Shown piece after piece: positions 16,331-26,041 of a stretch of DNA of 62,658 nt; positions within the stretch are counted from its first letter, which is position 1, and every line of letters begins with the position of its first letter. Under the pieces are notes generated by a model. It saw only the letters and a program-made list of their open reading frames with translations, was not told the DNA's origin and did no database searches. A program made the position numbers and the translations under genes. The DNA comes from Bacteroidota bacterium (GTDB lineage Bacteria > Bacteroidota > Bacteroidia > Bacteroidales > Paludibacteraceae), in NCBI GenBank assembly GCA_022708505.1, contig JAKIYP010000005.1, positions 1 to 62,658 of the forward strand. Direction: 5' to 3'.

Positions 16331-19300
16331 TTAATAATCACGTTCAACCTGCGCAATCTTTTTATTGATTGCTTCCATTTTCTCTTCCTGCAATACTTTC
16401 TTGTATTCAATCGGAACCACTTTGATGAATTTATCCACATTGTCGCGCCAGTTGTCCAATATCTCTTTGGCTTTCGCGCTTTGCGTGTATTTGTAGTGGT
16501 TCGTTATCAGGGCATGCAGTTCTTTGCTGTCCATGCTGTCTTCTATCAGCGAAAGCTCTACCATTTCCATGTTGCAATAGTAGTCGAAGTCGCCGTTCTC
16601 GTCGTACACATAAGCCACGCCACCACTCATACCGGCGGCGAAGTTACGTCCGGTTGCTCCGAGGACTACCGTCCGTCCACCTGTCATGTATTCGCAGCAA
16701 TGGTCACCGGCTCCTTCCACAACGGCAGTTGCACCGGAGTTACGCACGCAGAAGCGTTCGCCTGCCACACCATTGATGTACACTTCGCCGGAAGTGGCTC
16801 CATACAACATCGTGTTGCCGGCAATGATATTTTTATCCGGTCTGAAAGTAGAACCTGTTGGAGGTACGACTACGATTCTTCCTCCTGATAAGCCCTTTCC
16901 GAGGTAATCGTTGGCATCGCCTTCTAATTTGAAGGTAATTCCTTTGCTGAGGAAAGCTCCGAAACTTTGTCCCGCCGAACCGGTGAAATGTGCCAGGATG
17001 GTTGAATCCGGCAGACCGGCTTGTCCGTATCGCTTGGCGATTTCGCCGGAAAGCATGGCGCCCACGGTACGGTCGGTGTTCTTCACCGGACTCTTAATCT
17101 CAACCGGCATGCACAAATCAAGTGCAGGAAGCGCTTTTTTTATCAGTTCGACATCCAGTACCGAATGTATCTTGTGCTCCTGATTTTTTACATGATGCAG
17201 GGCCATGGTGCTGTTTTCAGCCGGAACATAGAGGATTCTGGATAAATCGACTTTATCGATTTTAGCCGGACCTTCTACTTTTTTACGTTGAAGCAGTTCT
17301 GCATGTCCCACAATCTCATCGATGGAACGATAACCCAGTTCCGCCAGGTGTTCACGTACATCCTCCGCTAAGAAACGGAAGAAATTAATCAGGTATTCAT
17401 AACGACCCATGAAATGTTTGCGAAGTTCGGCATCCTGCGTGGCAATACCCACCGGACAAGTGTTCAGGTGACATTTCCGCATGATGACACAGCCCAGTAC
17501 AATCAGCGCGCTGGTGGCAAAACCGAATTCTTCGGCGCCCAGCAAAGCGGATACAATCACATCGCGACCGGTTTTCAATTGTCCGTCGGTTTGCAGGATG
17601 ACTTGTCCGCGCAGGTTGTTGATAACCAGCGTTTGCTGTGTTTCGGCCAATCCGATTTCAACCGGCAGACCGGCGTGTTTGATGGAGCTCGACGGACTTG
17701 CGCCTGTTCCTCCTTCGGTTCCGCTGATGAGGATTAAGTCGGCTTTGGCTTTGGCAACACCGGCAGCAATCGTTCCCACACCACTTTCCGATACTAATTT
17801 CACGCTGATGATGGCGGTAGGATTGATGTTCTTCAAGTCGAAAATCAACTGCGCCAAATCCTCGATGGAATAAATATCGTGGTGGGGCGGGGGAGAAATC
17901 AGCGAAATACCCGGTATCGAGTGACGGGTTTTGGCGATGATTTTATCCACCTTGTGTCCGGGTAGCTGACCGCCTTCGCCGGGTTTTGCTCCCTGCGCGA
18001 TTTTAATCTGGATTTCATCGGCGTTGACTAAATACTCTGCTGTTACTCCAAACCTGCCCGAGGCAACCTGTTTGATGGCAGAACGGGTACTCAACCCGTC
18101 GGCGCGTTTTTTATAACGTTCGGGATCTTCGCCCCCTTCGCCGGTGTTCGAGCGACCGCCGATTACGTTCATCGCCATCGCCATGGCCTCGTGGGCTTCG
18201 CGACTGATGGAGCCATAGGACATGGCGCCGGTCACGAAACGCTTCATAATTTTTTCAGCCGGTTCTACTTCATCTATACTAATCGGGTTGCGTTTGTATT
18301 CTAATAAGTCGCGGATGAAGATGGGCGATTCCTTTTCATCCACCGCCTTTACATACTCTTTATATTTTTCATAACTACCGGTCCGCGTGGCTATTTGTAA
18401 ACGTGCGATGGTTTCCGGATTCCAGGCATGTTGCACCCCTTCAACACGATACGCGTATTGTCCGAGGTTCAGCAAACCCGGTTCTTCCCCTTCAGCAGGG
18501 AAAAATGCAGATTGGTGGGGTTGCAGGACTTCCGCGGCGATGTCTTCCATATCAATACCTTCAATCTTCGAAACAAGTCCTTTGAAATAGGTGTTGACAA
18601 CAGCAGAAGAGATACCGATGGCTTCGAAAATCTGCGCGCCACGGTAGCTCCGCAGGGTAGAGATACCCATTTTCGACATCACTTTCAGCAAGCCCTTCTT
18701 CACGGCTTTGATGTAGTTTTTCTCCGCGGTATGGAAGTCAAGCTGTAAATCGCCTGATTTGATTTGGTTGTTCAGGATGCAGAATGCCAGATAAGGATTC
18801 ACGGCATTGGCGCCAAAACCGAACAGCAGGGCGAAATGCATCACTTCACGCGGTTCAGCTGTTTCCACCACGATGTCGGTCTGCATGCGTTTGCGTTTGT
18901 CAATCAGGTAGTGATGCACGGCTGAAACGGCCAGCAGAGAAGGAATGGGAGCATTTTCGCCATTCACGCCGCGGTCGCTGAGCACGATGTAGTTTTTGCC
19001 GTCATCCACCGCTTTTTCAACGGCGAGGCATAGTTCTTTCACTGCTTTCTCTAATCCCTTCTTGCCGTCTTTCGCTTTGAAAAGCATGGGCAACACAGCC
19101 GTGGAGAAGCCTTTGTATTGCAGGTGCAGTAAGATGTCGAATTGTGCGTTGGTGAGTACCGGACTTTTCAGTTTTACCATCTTGCAGATTTCGGGAGCCG
19201 GTTCCAGCAGGTTGGTGTGTACAGAGCCCACGTAAGCCGTGAGCGACATCACCAGTTCCTCGCGAATCGGGTCGATAGGTGGGTTGGTCACCTGCGCGAA

Positions 19301-20902
19301 TTGCTGTCTGAAGTAGTTGAACAAACGTTGTGGTTTGTCGGAGAAAACTGATAGAGCCACGTCGTTGCCCATCGACGAAACAGGTTCCTGTCCGCCTTCC
19401 GCCATCGGGATCATCAGTTTTTCTATGTCTTCCCGTGAATATCCGAAAGCAGTCAGCAGGGTTTTGTAATTGCTGATGTCGGTTTTAACCGTTCTTCCGG
19501 ATGATATTTGATCTAAATTGATGCGGTTTTTGTCTAACCATTCTTTGTACGGGAAAGCTTTTGCCAACCCTTCTTTGAGTTCGCGGTCGTAGTAGATTTC
19601 ACCTCTCTCGGTATCAATCATAATCATTTTACCCGGTTTCAGTCGGCCTTTTTCCTTGATGCGGGAGGCTTCGAATTCGATGGTCCCTGTTTCAGATGCA
19701 ATCACCATCAGGTCGTCGTGGGTAATGAGGTAGCGGGCGGGGCGCAGACCGTTCCGGTCGAGCATACCACCTGCATAGCGGCCATCGCTGAAAAGCAGGG
19801 TAGCCGGACCGTCCCACGGTTCCATGAACATAGAGTGGTATTCGTAGAAAGCTTTCAGGTTGTCAGAAATCGGGTTCTTGTCGTTCCAGCTTTCGGGTAC
19901 CAGCATTGCCATGGCGTGTGGCAGACTTTTGCCCGACATCACTAAAAATTCGAGTACGTTATCCAGCGAAGCTGAATCGCTCATACCGGGCTGTACAATC
20001 GGCATCAGGGCTTTCAGGTCGCCCAGCTGGTCCGATTTAAGCACACTTTCGCGCGATTCCATCCAGAAACGGTTGCCGCGGATGGTGTTGATTTCGCCGT
20101 TGTGACCGAGCAAACGGAAAGGCTGCGCCAAATCCCAGGTCGGGAAGGTGTTCGTGCTGAAACGGGAATGCACCAGCGCGATACCACTGGTAAAATGCGG
20201 ATTCGATAAATCCGGGTAATATTCGCGTAATTGCAGGGAAGTCAACATGCCTTTGTACACCATCTGGCGGGTGGAAAGACTTACCATGTAGAAACTTCTG
20301 TCCTTGGCTAAGTTGGATTTCAGGATGGCATGTTCAATTTTTTTCCTGACAACGTAGAGCTTCGATTCCAGTGCCTGTTGGTTGGTAGCGCCGGTGATGA
20401 AAACCTGTTTGATAAGTGGTTCGTTGGAAGCCGAGATAGCGCCTAAGATATCGCTGTTAACAGGTACATCGCGGATGGCCAGCAGTTGCAGACCTTCTTT
20501 CTCCACATTTTCTTTGATTACATTGAGGCACAGAGCCGCTTTTTGTTCTTCTCTCGGAAGGAAAACAAGACCTGTACCGTATTTGCCTTTGGCTGGTACA
20601 GGTATGCCCTGAAGCAGGATGAATTCGTGCGGGATTTGAACCAGGATTCCGGCGCCGTCGCCCGTTTTGTTGTCGGCGCTTTCGGCTCCGCGGTGTACCA
20701 TGTTTTCCAATACCTGTAAACCTTTTTCGACAATCTCATGCGATTTCTCGCCGTAAAGATTGAGCACCAGTCCAACACCGCAGGCATCGTGTTCGTTTTG
20801 AAATGAGTACAGCGATTGCTGTTCTATTTCGCTGATTTGTAGAGGGTTCATGTTCATGTCTTTAATCTGTGAATGGGTGTGAAATCCCATGTCAAACTGC
20901 AT
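16331..20902 (-). CDS. gltB: Glutamate synthase large subunit
   Basis: The ~1,520-aa catalytic subunit of GOGAT. The glutaminase domain begins after a short propeptide at EHDACGVGLV; the Cys at ~41 becomes the N-terminal nucleophile. The FMN/synthase domain includes MSYGSISREAHEAMA and GEGGEDPERY. The 3Fe-4S cysteines lie in CVIMRKCHLNTCPVGIA near residue 1140, and the C-terminal GXGXG beta-helix is complete (SGGRIVVVPP, GGVAYVYDENG). Length is close to E. coli GltB (1486 aa after processing). The frame could extend to a TTG at 20908. I use the ATG at 20902, though MNPLQIS (ATG at 20851) would give a propeptide length closer to relatives. It precedes gltD. Confidence 0.95.
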   Translation of the reverse strand: MQFDMGFHTHSQIKDMNMNPLQISEIEQQSLYSFQNEHDACGVGLVLNLYGEKSHEIVEKGLQVLENMVHRGAESADNKTGDGAGILVQIPHEFILLQGIPVPAKGKYGTGLVFLPREEQKAALCLNVIKENVEKEGLQLLAIRDVPVNSDILGAISASNEPLIKQVFITGATNQQALESKLYVVRKKIEHAILKSNLAKDRSFYMVSLSTRQMVYKGMLTSLQLREYYPDLSNPHFTSGIALVHSRFSTNTFPTWDLAQPFRLLGHNGEINTIRGNRFWMESRESVLKSDQLGDLKALMPIVQPGMSDSASLDNVLEFLVMSGKSLPHAMAMLVPESWNDKNPISDNLKAFYEYHSMFMEPWDGPATLLFSDGRYAGGMLDRNGLRPARYLITHDDLMVIASETGTIEFEASRIKEKGRLKPGKMIMIDTERGEIYYDRELKEGLAKAFPYKEWLDKNRINLDQISSGRTVKTDISNYKTLLTAFGYSREDIEKLMIPMAEGGQEPVSSMGNDVALSVFSDKPQRLFNYFRQQFAQVTNPPIDPIREELVMSLTAYVGSVHTNLLEPAPEICKMVKLKSPVLTNAQFDILLHLQYKGFSTAVLPMLFKAKDGKKGLEKAVKELCLAVEKAVDDGKNYIVLSDRGVNGENAPIPSLLAVSAVHHYLIDKRKRMQTDIVVETAEPREVMHFALLFGFGANAVNPYLAFCILNNQIKSGDLQLDFHTAEKNYIKAVKKGLLKVMSKMGISTLRSYRGAQIFEAIGISSAVVNTYFKGLVSKIEGIDMEDIAAEVLQPHQSAFFPAEGEEPGLLNLGQYAYRVEGVQHAWNPETIARLQIATRTGSYEKYKEYVKAVDEKESPIFIRDLLEYKRNPISIDEVEPAEKIMKRFVTGAMSYGSISREAHEAMAMAMNVIGGRSNTGEGGEDPERYKKRADGLSTRSAIKQVASGRFGVTAEYLVNADEIQIKIAQGAKPGEGGQLPGHKVDKIIAKTRHSIPGISLISPPPHHDIYSIEDLAQLIFDLKNINPTAIISVKLVSESGVGTIAAGVAKAKADLILISGTEGGTGASPSSSIKHAGLPVEIGLAETQQTLVINNLRGQVILQTDGQLKTGRDVIVSALLGAEEFGFATSALIVLGCVIMRKCHLNTCPVGIATQDAELRKHFMGRYEYLINFFRFLAEDVREHLAELGYRSIDEIVGHAELLQRKKVEGPAKIDKVDLSRILYVPAENSTMALHHVKNQEHKIHSVLDVELIKKALPALDLCMPVEIKSPVKNTDRTVGAMLSGEIAKRYGQAGLPDSTILAHFTGSAGQSFGAFLSKGITFKLEGDANDYLGKGLSGGRIVVVPPTGSTFRPDKNIIAGNTMLYGATSGEVYINGVAGERFCVRNSGATAVVEGAGDHCCEYMTGGRTVVLGATGRNFAAGMSGGVAYVYDENGDFDYYCNMEMVELSLIEDSMDSKELHALITNHYKYTQSAKAKEILDNWRDNVDKFIKVVPIEYKKVLQEEKMEAINKKIAQVERDY

Positions 20903-20926
20903 GTGCAATTTGTTTTATTGTTTATT

Positions 20927-20958
20927 ACAGCGGAATACCGGTCAGGATATTCCGCTGT
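20927..20958 (-). promoter_or_regulatory. Hairpin between glnN and gltB (attenuator or processing site)
   Basis: ACAGCGGAATA (20927-20937) and TATTCCGCTGT (20948-20958) form an 11-bp perfect stem with a 10-nt loop, between the glnN stop and the gltB start. There is no long U tract after it on the minus strand, so it is more likely a weak terminator, mRNA-stability stem or processing site that sets the glnN:gltB ratio than a full terminator. Confidence 0.55.
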
Positions 20959-20987
20959 TAAAGAGATAGATGCTTAGAAAAGTGGAC

Positions 20988-23183
20988 TTATCGGATGAAA
21001 AGTAATTCTCTGTATTTTGGCAGTGTCCACATCTGGTTGTCGACGATTAATTCTAATTTGTCAACGTCGTAACGGATTTTGTCAAAGTAAGGGAACACCT
21101 CATCGTGATAAGCTTTCGCTTTATCATATTCATGTTCAATTTTATTCGCAATCTTGCGCGCTTCCACCATGGCATCCACGTTGTTTTTGATTTTGCAAAT
21201 GCGGGTTGAAATTTCTTCAATCAGCGATTTGTTCATGGATGAAAGTTCATCAGCCTTGTCCTTTGGATACACTTCGTACATTTTGTATACATTATCGAGC
21301 AGCAAGGACTGATATTTAGTCACTACCGGAATGATGTGGTTCATACACAAGTCGCCCAGTACGCGCGCTTCAATCTGGATTTTCTTCGTGTAAGTTTCCC
21401 ATTTTACTTCATTACGGGCATGTAATTCTTTTTCCGACAATACGCCTACTTTTTTAAACATGGCGATTGTTTCCGGTTTTGTATAAGCTTTGTAAATTTC
21501 CGGTACGCTGGTTTCGCAGTCCAGCCCTCTTTTGGCAGCTTCTTTTTTCCATTCATCGCTGTAACCGTTACCATCGAAACGAATCGGTTTGGAAATTTTG
21601 ATGTACTCTTTCAATACTTCGAAGATGGCTTTTTCTTTGGTAGCGCCGGCAGCAATTTTTGCATCTACAGCAACTTTGAAATCTTCCAGTTGAGCTGCTA
21701 CTGCACTGTTCAGCGCGATTAATGCTGAAGAGCAGTTAGCCGAAGAACCTACGGCGCGGAATTCGAAACGGTTACCAGTGAAGGCAAACGGAGAAGTCCT
21801 GTTACGGTCGGTATTGTCGAGCAATACTTCAGGAATATGTGGAATGCCTAATTTCAGAATTTGTTTGTCGTCCATCACGATGGCCTCATCAGAAGTGCTT
21901 TTTTCTAATTTGTCGAGTACCGCGGTAATCTGTGAGCCCAGGAATGCTGAAACAATGGCCGGAGGAGCTTCATTAGCGCCCAGACGGTGCGCATTGTTAG
22001 CAGTCATGATCGACGCTTTCAGCAAAGCATTGTTCTTGTACACAGCCATCAGGGTATTCACTAAGAAGGTGATGAACTGCAGGTTTTCTTCCGGAGTTTT
22101 ACCCGGGGTAAGCAGGCCCACACCCGTGTTTGTTCCCAGTGACCAGTTGTTGTGTTTACCCGAACCATTCACGCCAGCGAAAGGCTTTTCGTGCAACAGC
22201 AAACGGAAGCTATGACGACGGGCCACTTTCTTCATCAGCGACATAATCAGCAGGTTCTGGTCGTTCGACAGGTTGGCTTCGCCGAAGATAGGAGCCAGCT
22301 CGAACTGGTTCGGAGCTACCTCGTTATGTCTTGTTTTTAAAGGGATACCATATTTATAAGCCTCAAATTCGAGGTCTTTCATATAGGCAGCCACCCGCGA
22401 TGGTACAGCGCCAAAATAGTGGTCTTCCAACTGCTGGTTTTTAGCCGATTCGTGACCCAGTAAGGTCCTGCCGGTCAGCGCCAAATCCGGACGGGTTGCA
22501 TACAAACCTTCATCCACTAAGAAATATTCCTGTTCCCATCCCAGGTAGCAAACTACTTTATTAACAGTTGGATCGAAATACTTGCATACGGCCGTTGCTG
22601 CTTTGTCAACCGCGTTCAGGGCTTTCAACAAAGGCGCTTTCAGATCGAGCGATTCGCCGGTGTAAGAGATGAAGATGGTCGGGATAACCAGTGTGTCATC
22701 CATAACGAAAGCAGGAGATGAAGGATCCCATGCCGTATAACCACGTGCTTCGAACGTGCTGCGGATACCTCCACTGGGGAAGGAAGACGCATCAGGTTCC
22801 TGCTGAGCCAGGAGCTTCCCGGAGAAATCTTCGATAATACCTTCGCCCGGAGCGCCGATGTAATCGATGAATGAATCGTGCTTTTCAGCTGTTCCATCCG
22901 TCAGCGGCTGAAACCAGTGTGTGTAATGGGTCGCACCTTTTTCCATCGCCCATCGTTTCATACCGGCTGCCACGTGATCAGCAATGCCTCTTTCTAATGC
23001 CACACCATTATCCACAGCATTCTGAACCGATTTCAATGTGTCTTTTGACAAGTATTTCGCCATGGTTGAGCGGTTAAATACGTATTTACCAAAATAGTCG
23101 GATGTGAGTACGCCCGGGGCTTCTACACATAAAGCTTTTTTCTTGTAAGCTTCTTCTACTGCTTTAAATCTGAGTGATGACAT
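20988..23183 (-). CDS. glnN: Glutamine synthetase type III
   Basis: A 731-aa GSIII enzyme that makes glutamine from glutamate, ammonia and ATP; this type is characteristic of Bacteroides relatives and forms double-ring dodecamers. The long N-terminal region (THWFQPLTDGTAEKHDSF), the Glu-binding EVAPNQFELAPIFGEANLSNDQN and the ATP/Glu block KPFAGVNGSGKHNNWSLGTN are intact. RNRTSPFAFTGNRFEFRAVGSS follows. Length matches the family (~730 aa, versus 470 for GSI). The gene lies between amtB (upstream, with a terminator between) and gltB, so the GS-GOGAT pair is encoded together. Confidence 0.97.
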   Translation of the reverse strand: MSSLRFKAVEEAYKKKALCVEAPGVLTSDYFGKYVFNRSTMAKYLSKDTLKSVQNAVDNGVALERGIADHVAAGMKRWAMEKGATHYTHWFQPLTDGTAEKHDSFIDYIGAPGEGIIEDFSGKLLAQQEPDASSFPSGGIRSTFEARGYTAWDPSSPAFVMDDTLVIPTIFISYTGESLDLKAPLLKALNAVDKAATAVCKYFDPTVNKVVCYLGWEQEYFLVDEGLYATRPDLALTGRTLLGHESAKNQQLEDHYFGAVPSRVAAYMKDLEFEAYKYGIPLKTRHNEVAPNQFELAPIFGEANLSNDQNLLIMSLMKKVARRHSFRLLLHEKPFAGVNGSGKHNNWSLGTNTGVGLLTPGKTPEENLQFITFLVNTLMAVYKNNALLKASIMTANNAHRLGANEAPPAIVSAFLGSQITAVLDKLEKSTSDEAIVMDDKQILKLGIPHIPEVLLDNTDRNRTSPFAFTGNRFEFRAVGSSANCSSALIALNSAVAAQLEDFKVAVDAKIAAGATKEKAIFEVLKEYIKISKPIRFDGNGYSDEWKKEAAKRGLDCETSVPEIYKAYTKPETIAMFKKVGVLSEKELHARNEVKWETYTKKIQIEARVLGDLCMNHIIPVVTKYQSLLLDNVYKMYEVYPKDKADELSSMNKSLIEEISTRICKIKNNVDAMVEARKIANKIEHEYDKAKAYHDEVFPYFDKIRYDVDKLELIVDNQMWTLPKYRELLFIR

Positions 23184-23477
23184 AATTTTTGTATTTTGTG
23201 GTTTATTTAATATCTTATTGTTATGTAAAAATATGATATGGCTAACTTTATGTTAGTTATTCTTTGCAAAAATAATAATAATGTTATTTATATTATTATT
23301 TTTATTGTTAATTGTTTGATTTAAAAACCAGATGTGTCAATTTGATATTCAATCTTCGTTTTTTGCTTACAAATCCGAATTAAAACCGAATTATATGTTA
23401 TAAAGCATAAAATCTTAATATTGTCTTTCTTAGTTTTTTAATCTGCAAAGATACATACTTTTCTTGCAAATTTGTTA

Positions 23478-23512
23478 AAAAGACAGGCTATTTCTCACGA
23501 AGTAGCCTGTCT
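23478..23512 (-). terminator. Rho-independent terminator after amtB
   Basis: On the minus strand, AGACAGGCTA pairs with TAGCCTGTCT (23503-23512 and 23481-23490) with a 12-nt loop, followed by a T run. It closes the glnK-amtB transcript. The rest of 23184-23573 is very AT-rich (runs of TTATTATT) and contains no gene; it must hold the glnN promoter. Confidence 0.8.
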
Positions 23513-23573
23513 GAAACAATAAAACTAAAAAACACACGATTAAATTCAAGAACTTCACCGTGTTTGGGGTTGA

Positions 23574-24806
23574 TTAATTATACGCCGTTTCACCGTGTTC
23601 GTATATATCCAATCCTTCTTCTTCCACACGTCTTGAAACGCGGAGTATTTTCGCTTTCTTCAGGATGAAGAAGAGTATCAGTCCTGTGCCGAACGACCAG
23701 ATAAAGAAGGTTACAACGCCGATGGCCTGTATGCCTAACTGGCTCCATCCGCCTCCGTAGAACAAACCGTTGGTGGTGGAAAATAATCCAACCATCAGGG
23801 TTCCGAAGGCTCCGGAAACGCCGTGAACGGAAATTGCACCTACAGGATCATCGACTTTCACTACTTTATCAAAGAACTCTACCGCGAAAGGCAGTATGAT
23901 GCCGGCCATAGTGCCGATAAGCACTGCACCAACGGGGTCGACCACGTTGGCACCGGCCGTGATGGCTACTAATCCGGCCAATGCGCCGTTGAGTGAGAAC
24001 GATAGTTCCGGACGTCTGTAGCGGAACCACGAAACCATCATAGCTGCGATAGCGCCTGCGGCAGCGGCTAAGTTGGTGGTTACGGCAATGTGCCCGATGG
24101 CTACCGCGTTTTCAGTCCCTGAAGCTGCAAGCTGTGAGCCGGGGTTGAACCCGAACCATCCGAACCAGAGGATGAAAACACCCAACGCACCTAACAAGAG
24201 GTTGTGTCCGGGAATGGCATTCGGTTTTCCCTGTTTGTTGTATTTCCCGATACGGGGACCGATAACAGCGGCTCCGGCGAGACCTACCCAGGCGCCTACC
24301 GAGTGAACGATAGAAGATCCTGCGAAATCGTGGAAGCCCAGTTGACTTAACCATCCGCCTCCCCAGGTCCAGTGACCGGAAATCGGGTAAATCAGCACAG
24401 AAATCACAATAGTAAAAATCAGATATGCCTTGAATTCAGTCCGCTCGGCCATGGCGCCCGATACAATCGTGGCTGCCGTCGCGCAGAATACGGTTTGGAA
24501 AAACAAGTCTGAATAATCCGCGTAGTTATCGCCATAACCATCGCTCATAAAGAATAAATCGGGTATTCCGATCAGGCCGGCAATTGAATCGCCATACATC
24601 AGGGTAAAGCCAATTACCCAGTAAAGTATTGATCCGATTGCAAAGTCCATCAGGTTTTTCATCAGGATGTTAGCCGTGTTTTTTGACCGGGTGAAACCGG
24701 CTTCAACCAACGCAAATCCCGCCTGCATGAACATCACCAGAAATCCGGCAATCAGCAGCCACATATTGTCAAGACCTATCTGCAGGCCTACTATATTTTC
24801 TTCCAT
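23574..24806 (-). CDS. amtB: Ammonium transporter
   Basis: A 410-aa Amt/MEP channel of the inner membrane, with about 11 transmembrane helices. It starts at the ATG at 24806 (the frame opens 9 bp earlier with TTG). The family signature is clear: DFAGSSIVHSVGAWVGLAGA with the first pore His, and DPVGAISVHGVSGAFGTLMVGLF with the second. The helix GFALVEAGFTRSKNTANILMKNL is also typical. It lies 30 bp downstream of the PII gene, the standard glnK-amtB pairing in which GlnK plugs the channel when nitrogen is plentiful. Confidence 0.96.
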   Translation of the reverse strand: MEENIVGLQIGLDNMWLLIAGFLVMFMQAGFALVEAGFTRSKNTANILMKNLMDFAIGSILYWVIGFTLMYGDSIAGLIGIPDLFFMSDGYGDNYADYSDLFFQTVFCATAATIVSGAMAERTEFKAYLIFTIVISVLIYPISGHWTWGGGWLSQLGFHDFAGSSIVHSVGAWVGLAGAAVIGPRIGKYNKQGKPNAIPGHNLLLGALGVFILWFGWFGFNPGSQLAASGTENAVAIGHIAVTTNLAAAAGAIAAMMVSWFRYRRPELSFSLNGALAGLVAITAGANVVDPVGAVLIGTMAGIILPFAVEFFDKVVKVDDPVGAISVHGVSGAFGTLMVGLFSTTNGLFYGGGWSQLGIQAIGVVTFFIWSFGTGLILFFILKKAKILRVSRRVEEEGLDIYEHGETAYN

Positions 24807-24836
24807 AATTTTCAATTTTGTAATTTGTAATCAGGT

Positions 24837-25193
24837 TTATTTCTCGTTTTCGGCATTGTAGAGCGCGATATCGCCTCTTTCGTTTGTCCGGATTCTGATT
24901 GCATCATCCACATTGATGATGAATATTCTTCCGTCGCCGATTTCACCCGTGTAGGCTGACTGCTGGATGGCTTTCACCGTTTTTTCCACATTCTTGTCGC
25001 GAACAATGATGCTGATCAAAGTTCTTTCAATGTAGCTGGTGTCGTAAACCACACCACGGTAAATGCGTCCCTGACGGGCCTTACCAACGCCTCTCACGTC
25101 GTAATAGGAAAACCATTCTATGTCGATAGCATCCAATGCTTCTCTGACATCATCAAATTTGGTTTTCCGGATAATAGCTTCAATTTTTTTCAT
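24837..25193 (-). CDS. glnK: PII nitrogen regulatory protein
   Basis: A 118-aa PII protein from the ATG at 25193 (MKKIEAIIRKTKFDDVREAL is the canonical N-terminus; nine codons upstream in the frame are not part of it). The T-loop region RGVGKARQGRIYRGVVYDTSY retains the Tyr position used for modification in some phyla. The B/C-loop signature YTGEIGDGRIFIINVDDAIRIRT is well kept. It senses 2-oxoglutarate and ATP/ADP and regulates the adjacent AmtB. Cotranscription with amtB is expected. Confidence 0.95.
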   Translation of the reverse strand: MKKIEAIIRKTKFDDVREALDAIDIEWFSYYDVRGVGKARQGRIYRGVVYDTSYIERTLISIIVRDKNVEKTVKAIQQSAYTGEIGDGRIFIINVDDAIRIRTNERGDIALYNAENEK

Positions 25194-25301
25194 AACTTTT
25201 CTTTTTAAGCCGATATTCATCTGCTGATGTTTTTCCGGCAGTTAATTTAAATTTGACTGAATAAATCCGTTGTATTCCTGCTGTTCAGGAGTGAAACCAA
25301 A

Positions 25302-25937
25302 TCAGAGGGTTATCCCTGCAACAATGAAAAACTGTTGCGTTTTCGGGTTCAGGATAACACTGCCTGATAGCGGAAGGGTGAATGAATCGGTTATTTTGAG
25401 GTCTTTCGACGTGCTCAAACCAACATTAACCAATGAAAAACTTCCGTCCGGTGTGTGCCATCCGTTACCTGCACCTGCAAAGATGCTGAACGATTTAAAG
25501 GCGTAACCTAATTCAAAATACATATCTCCACCTGCTGTGCCAGCACCCTGGTTAAGCATATAATTGCCGGCAAGAGATAAATCCTTAATACCGTATCCCA
25601 GGTTTAATTCGACACCATGTGAGGTTCCGTCGAAATACTTTACCCCGGGATAGTAATAATCTGTCAGACCGACTGACAAGCCAAAATCAAATGCATAGCT
25701 TGCGAATAAGTCCATTTCGTCCAACCCGTTATCAATAGCGGCCGACCCCCAGGCTCCAAGCGAGAAACCTCCTGTCGAGAAAGTTACACCCGGTTGGATG
25801 GAAGCGCCTGCTGCTTTTGTTCCGCGCCATACATAGGAGCTTACAACATCGGCTCCGACTTCCAGACTCTGGGCTTTAACGCCCATTGTTGTTAACACTG
25901 CAATCATTGCGATTGCCCAAATTTTCATCTTTTTCAT
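25302..25937 (-). CDS. Outer-membrane beta-barrel protein (TorF/Gcw_chp-like), nitrogen-linked
   Basis: A 211-aa secreted protein with a signal peptide (IWAIAMIAVLTTMGVKAQ, residues 5-22). Alternating hydrophobic strands follow, ending in the C-terminal aromatic-like barrel strand QQFFIVAGITL. The opening LEVGADVVSSYVWRGTKAAGASIQPGV is typical of the TIGR02001/TorF family of putative porins. It lies upstream of glnK-amtB on the same strand (108 bp gap), so it may help nitrogenous solutes cross the outer membrane; that role is inferred only from position. A second start (MKIW) is 9 bp downstream. Confidence 0.75.
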   Translation of the reverse strand: MKKMKIWAIAMIAVLTTMGVKAQSLEVGADVVSSYVWRGTKAAGASIQPGVTFSTGGFSLGAWGSAAIDNGLDEMDLFASYAFDFGLSVGLTDYYYPGVKYFDGTSHGVELNLGYGIKDLSLAGNYMLNQGAGTAGGDMYFELGYAFKSFSIFAGAGNGWHTPDGSFSLVNVGLSTSKDLKITDSFTLPLSGSVILNPKTQQFFIVAGITL

Positions 25938-26041
25938 ACCTTTAGAAAATTTTTAATTAAAACTAAAACCTTAAAAAACGATATATAGAATGAAAACCTG
26001 TTGTAACAACCGTCTGAAAAAAGTCGTTAACTGATTGATTG

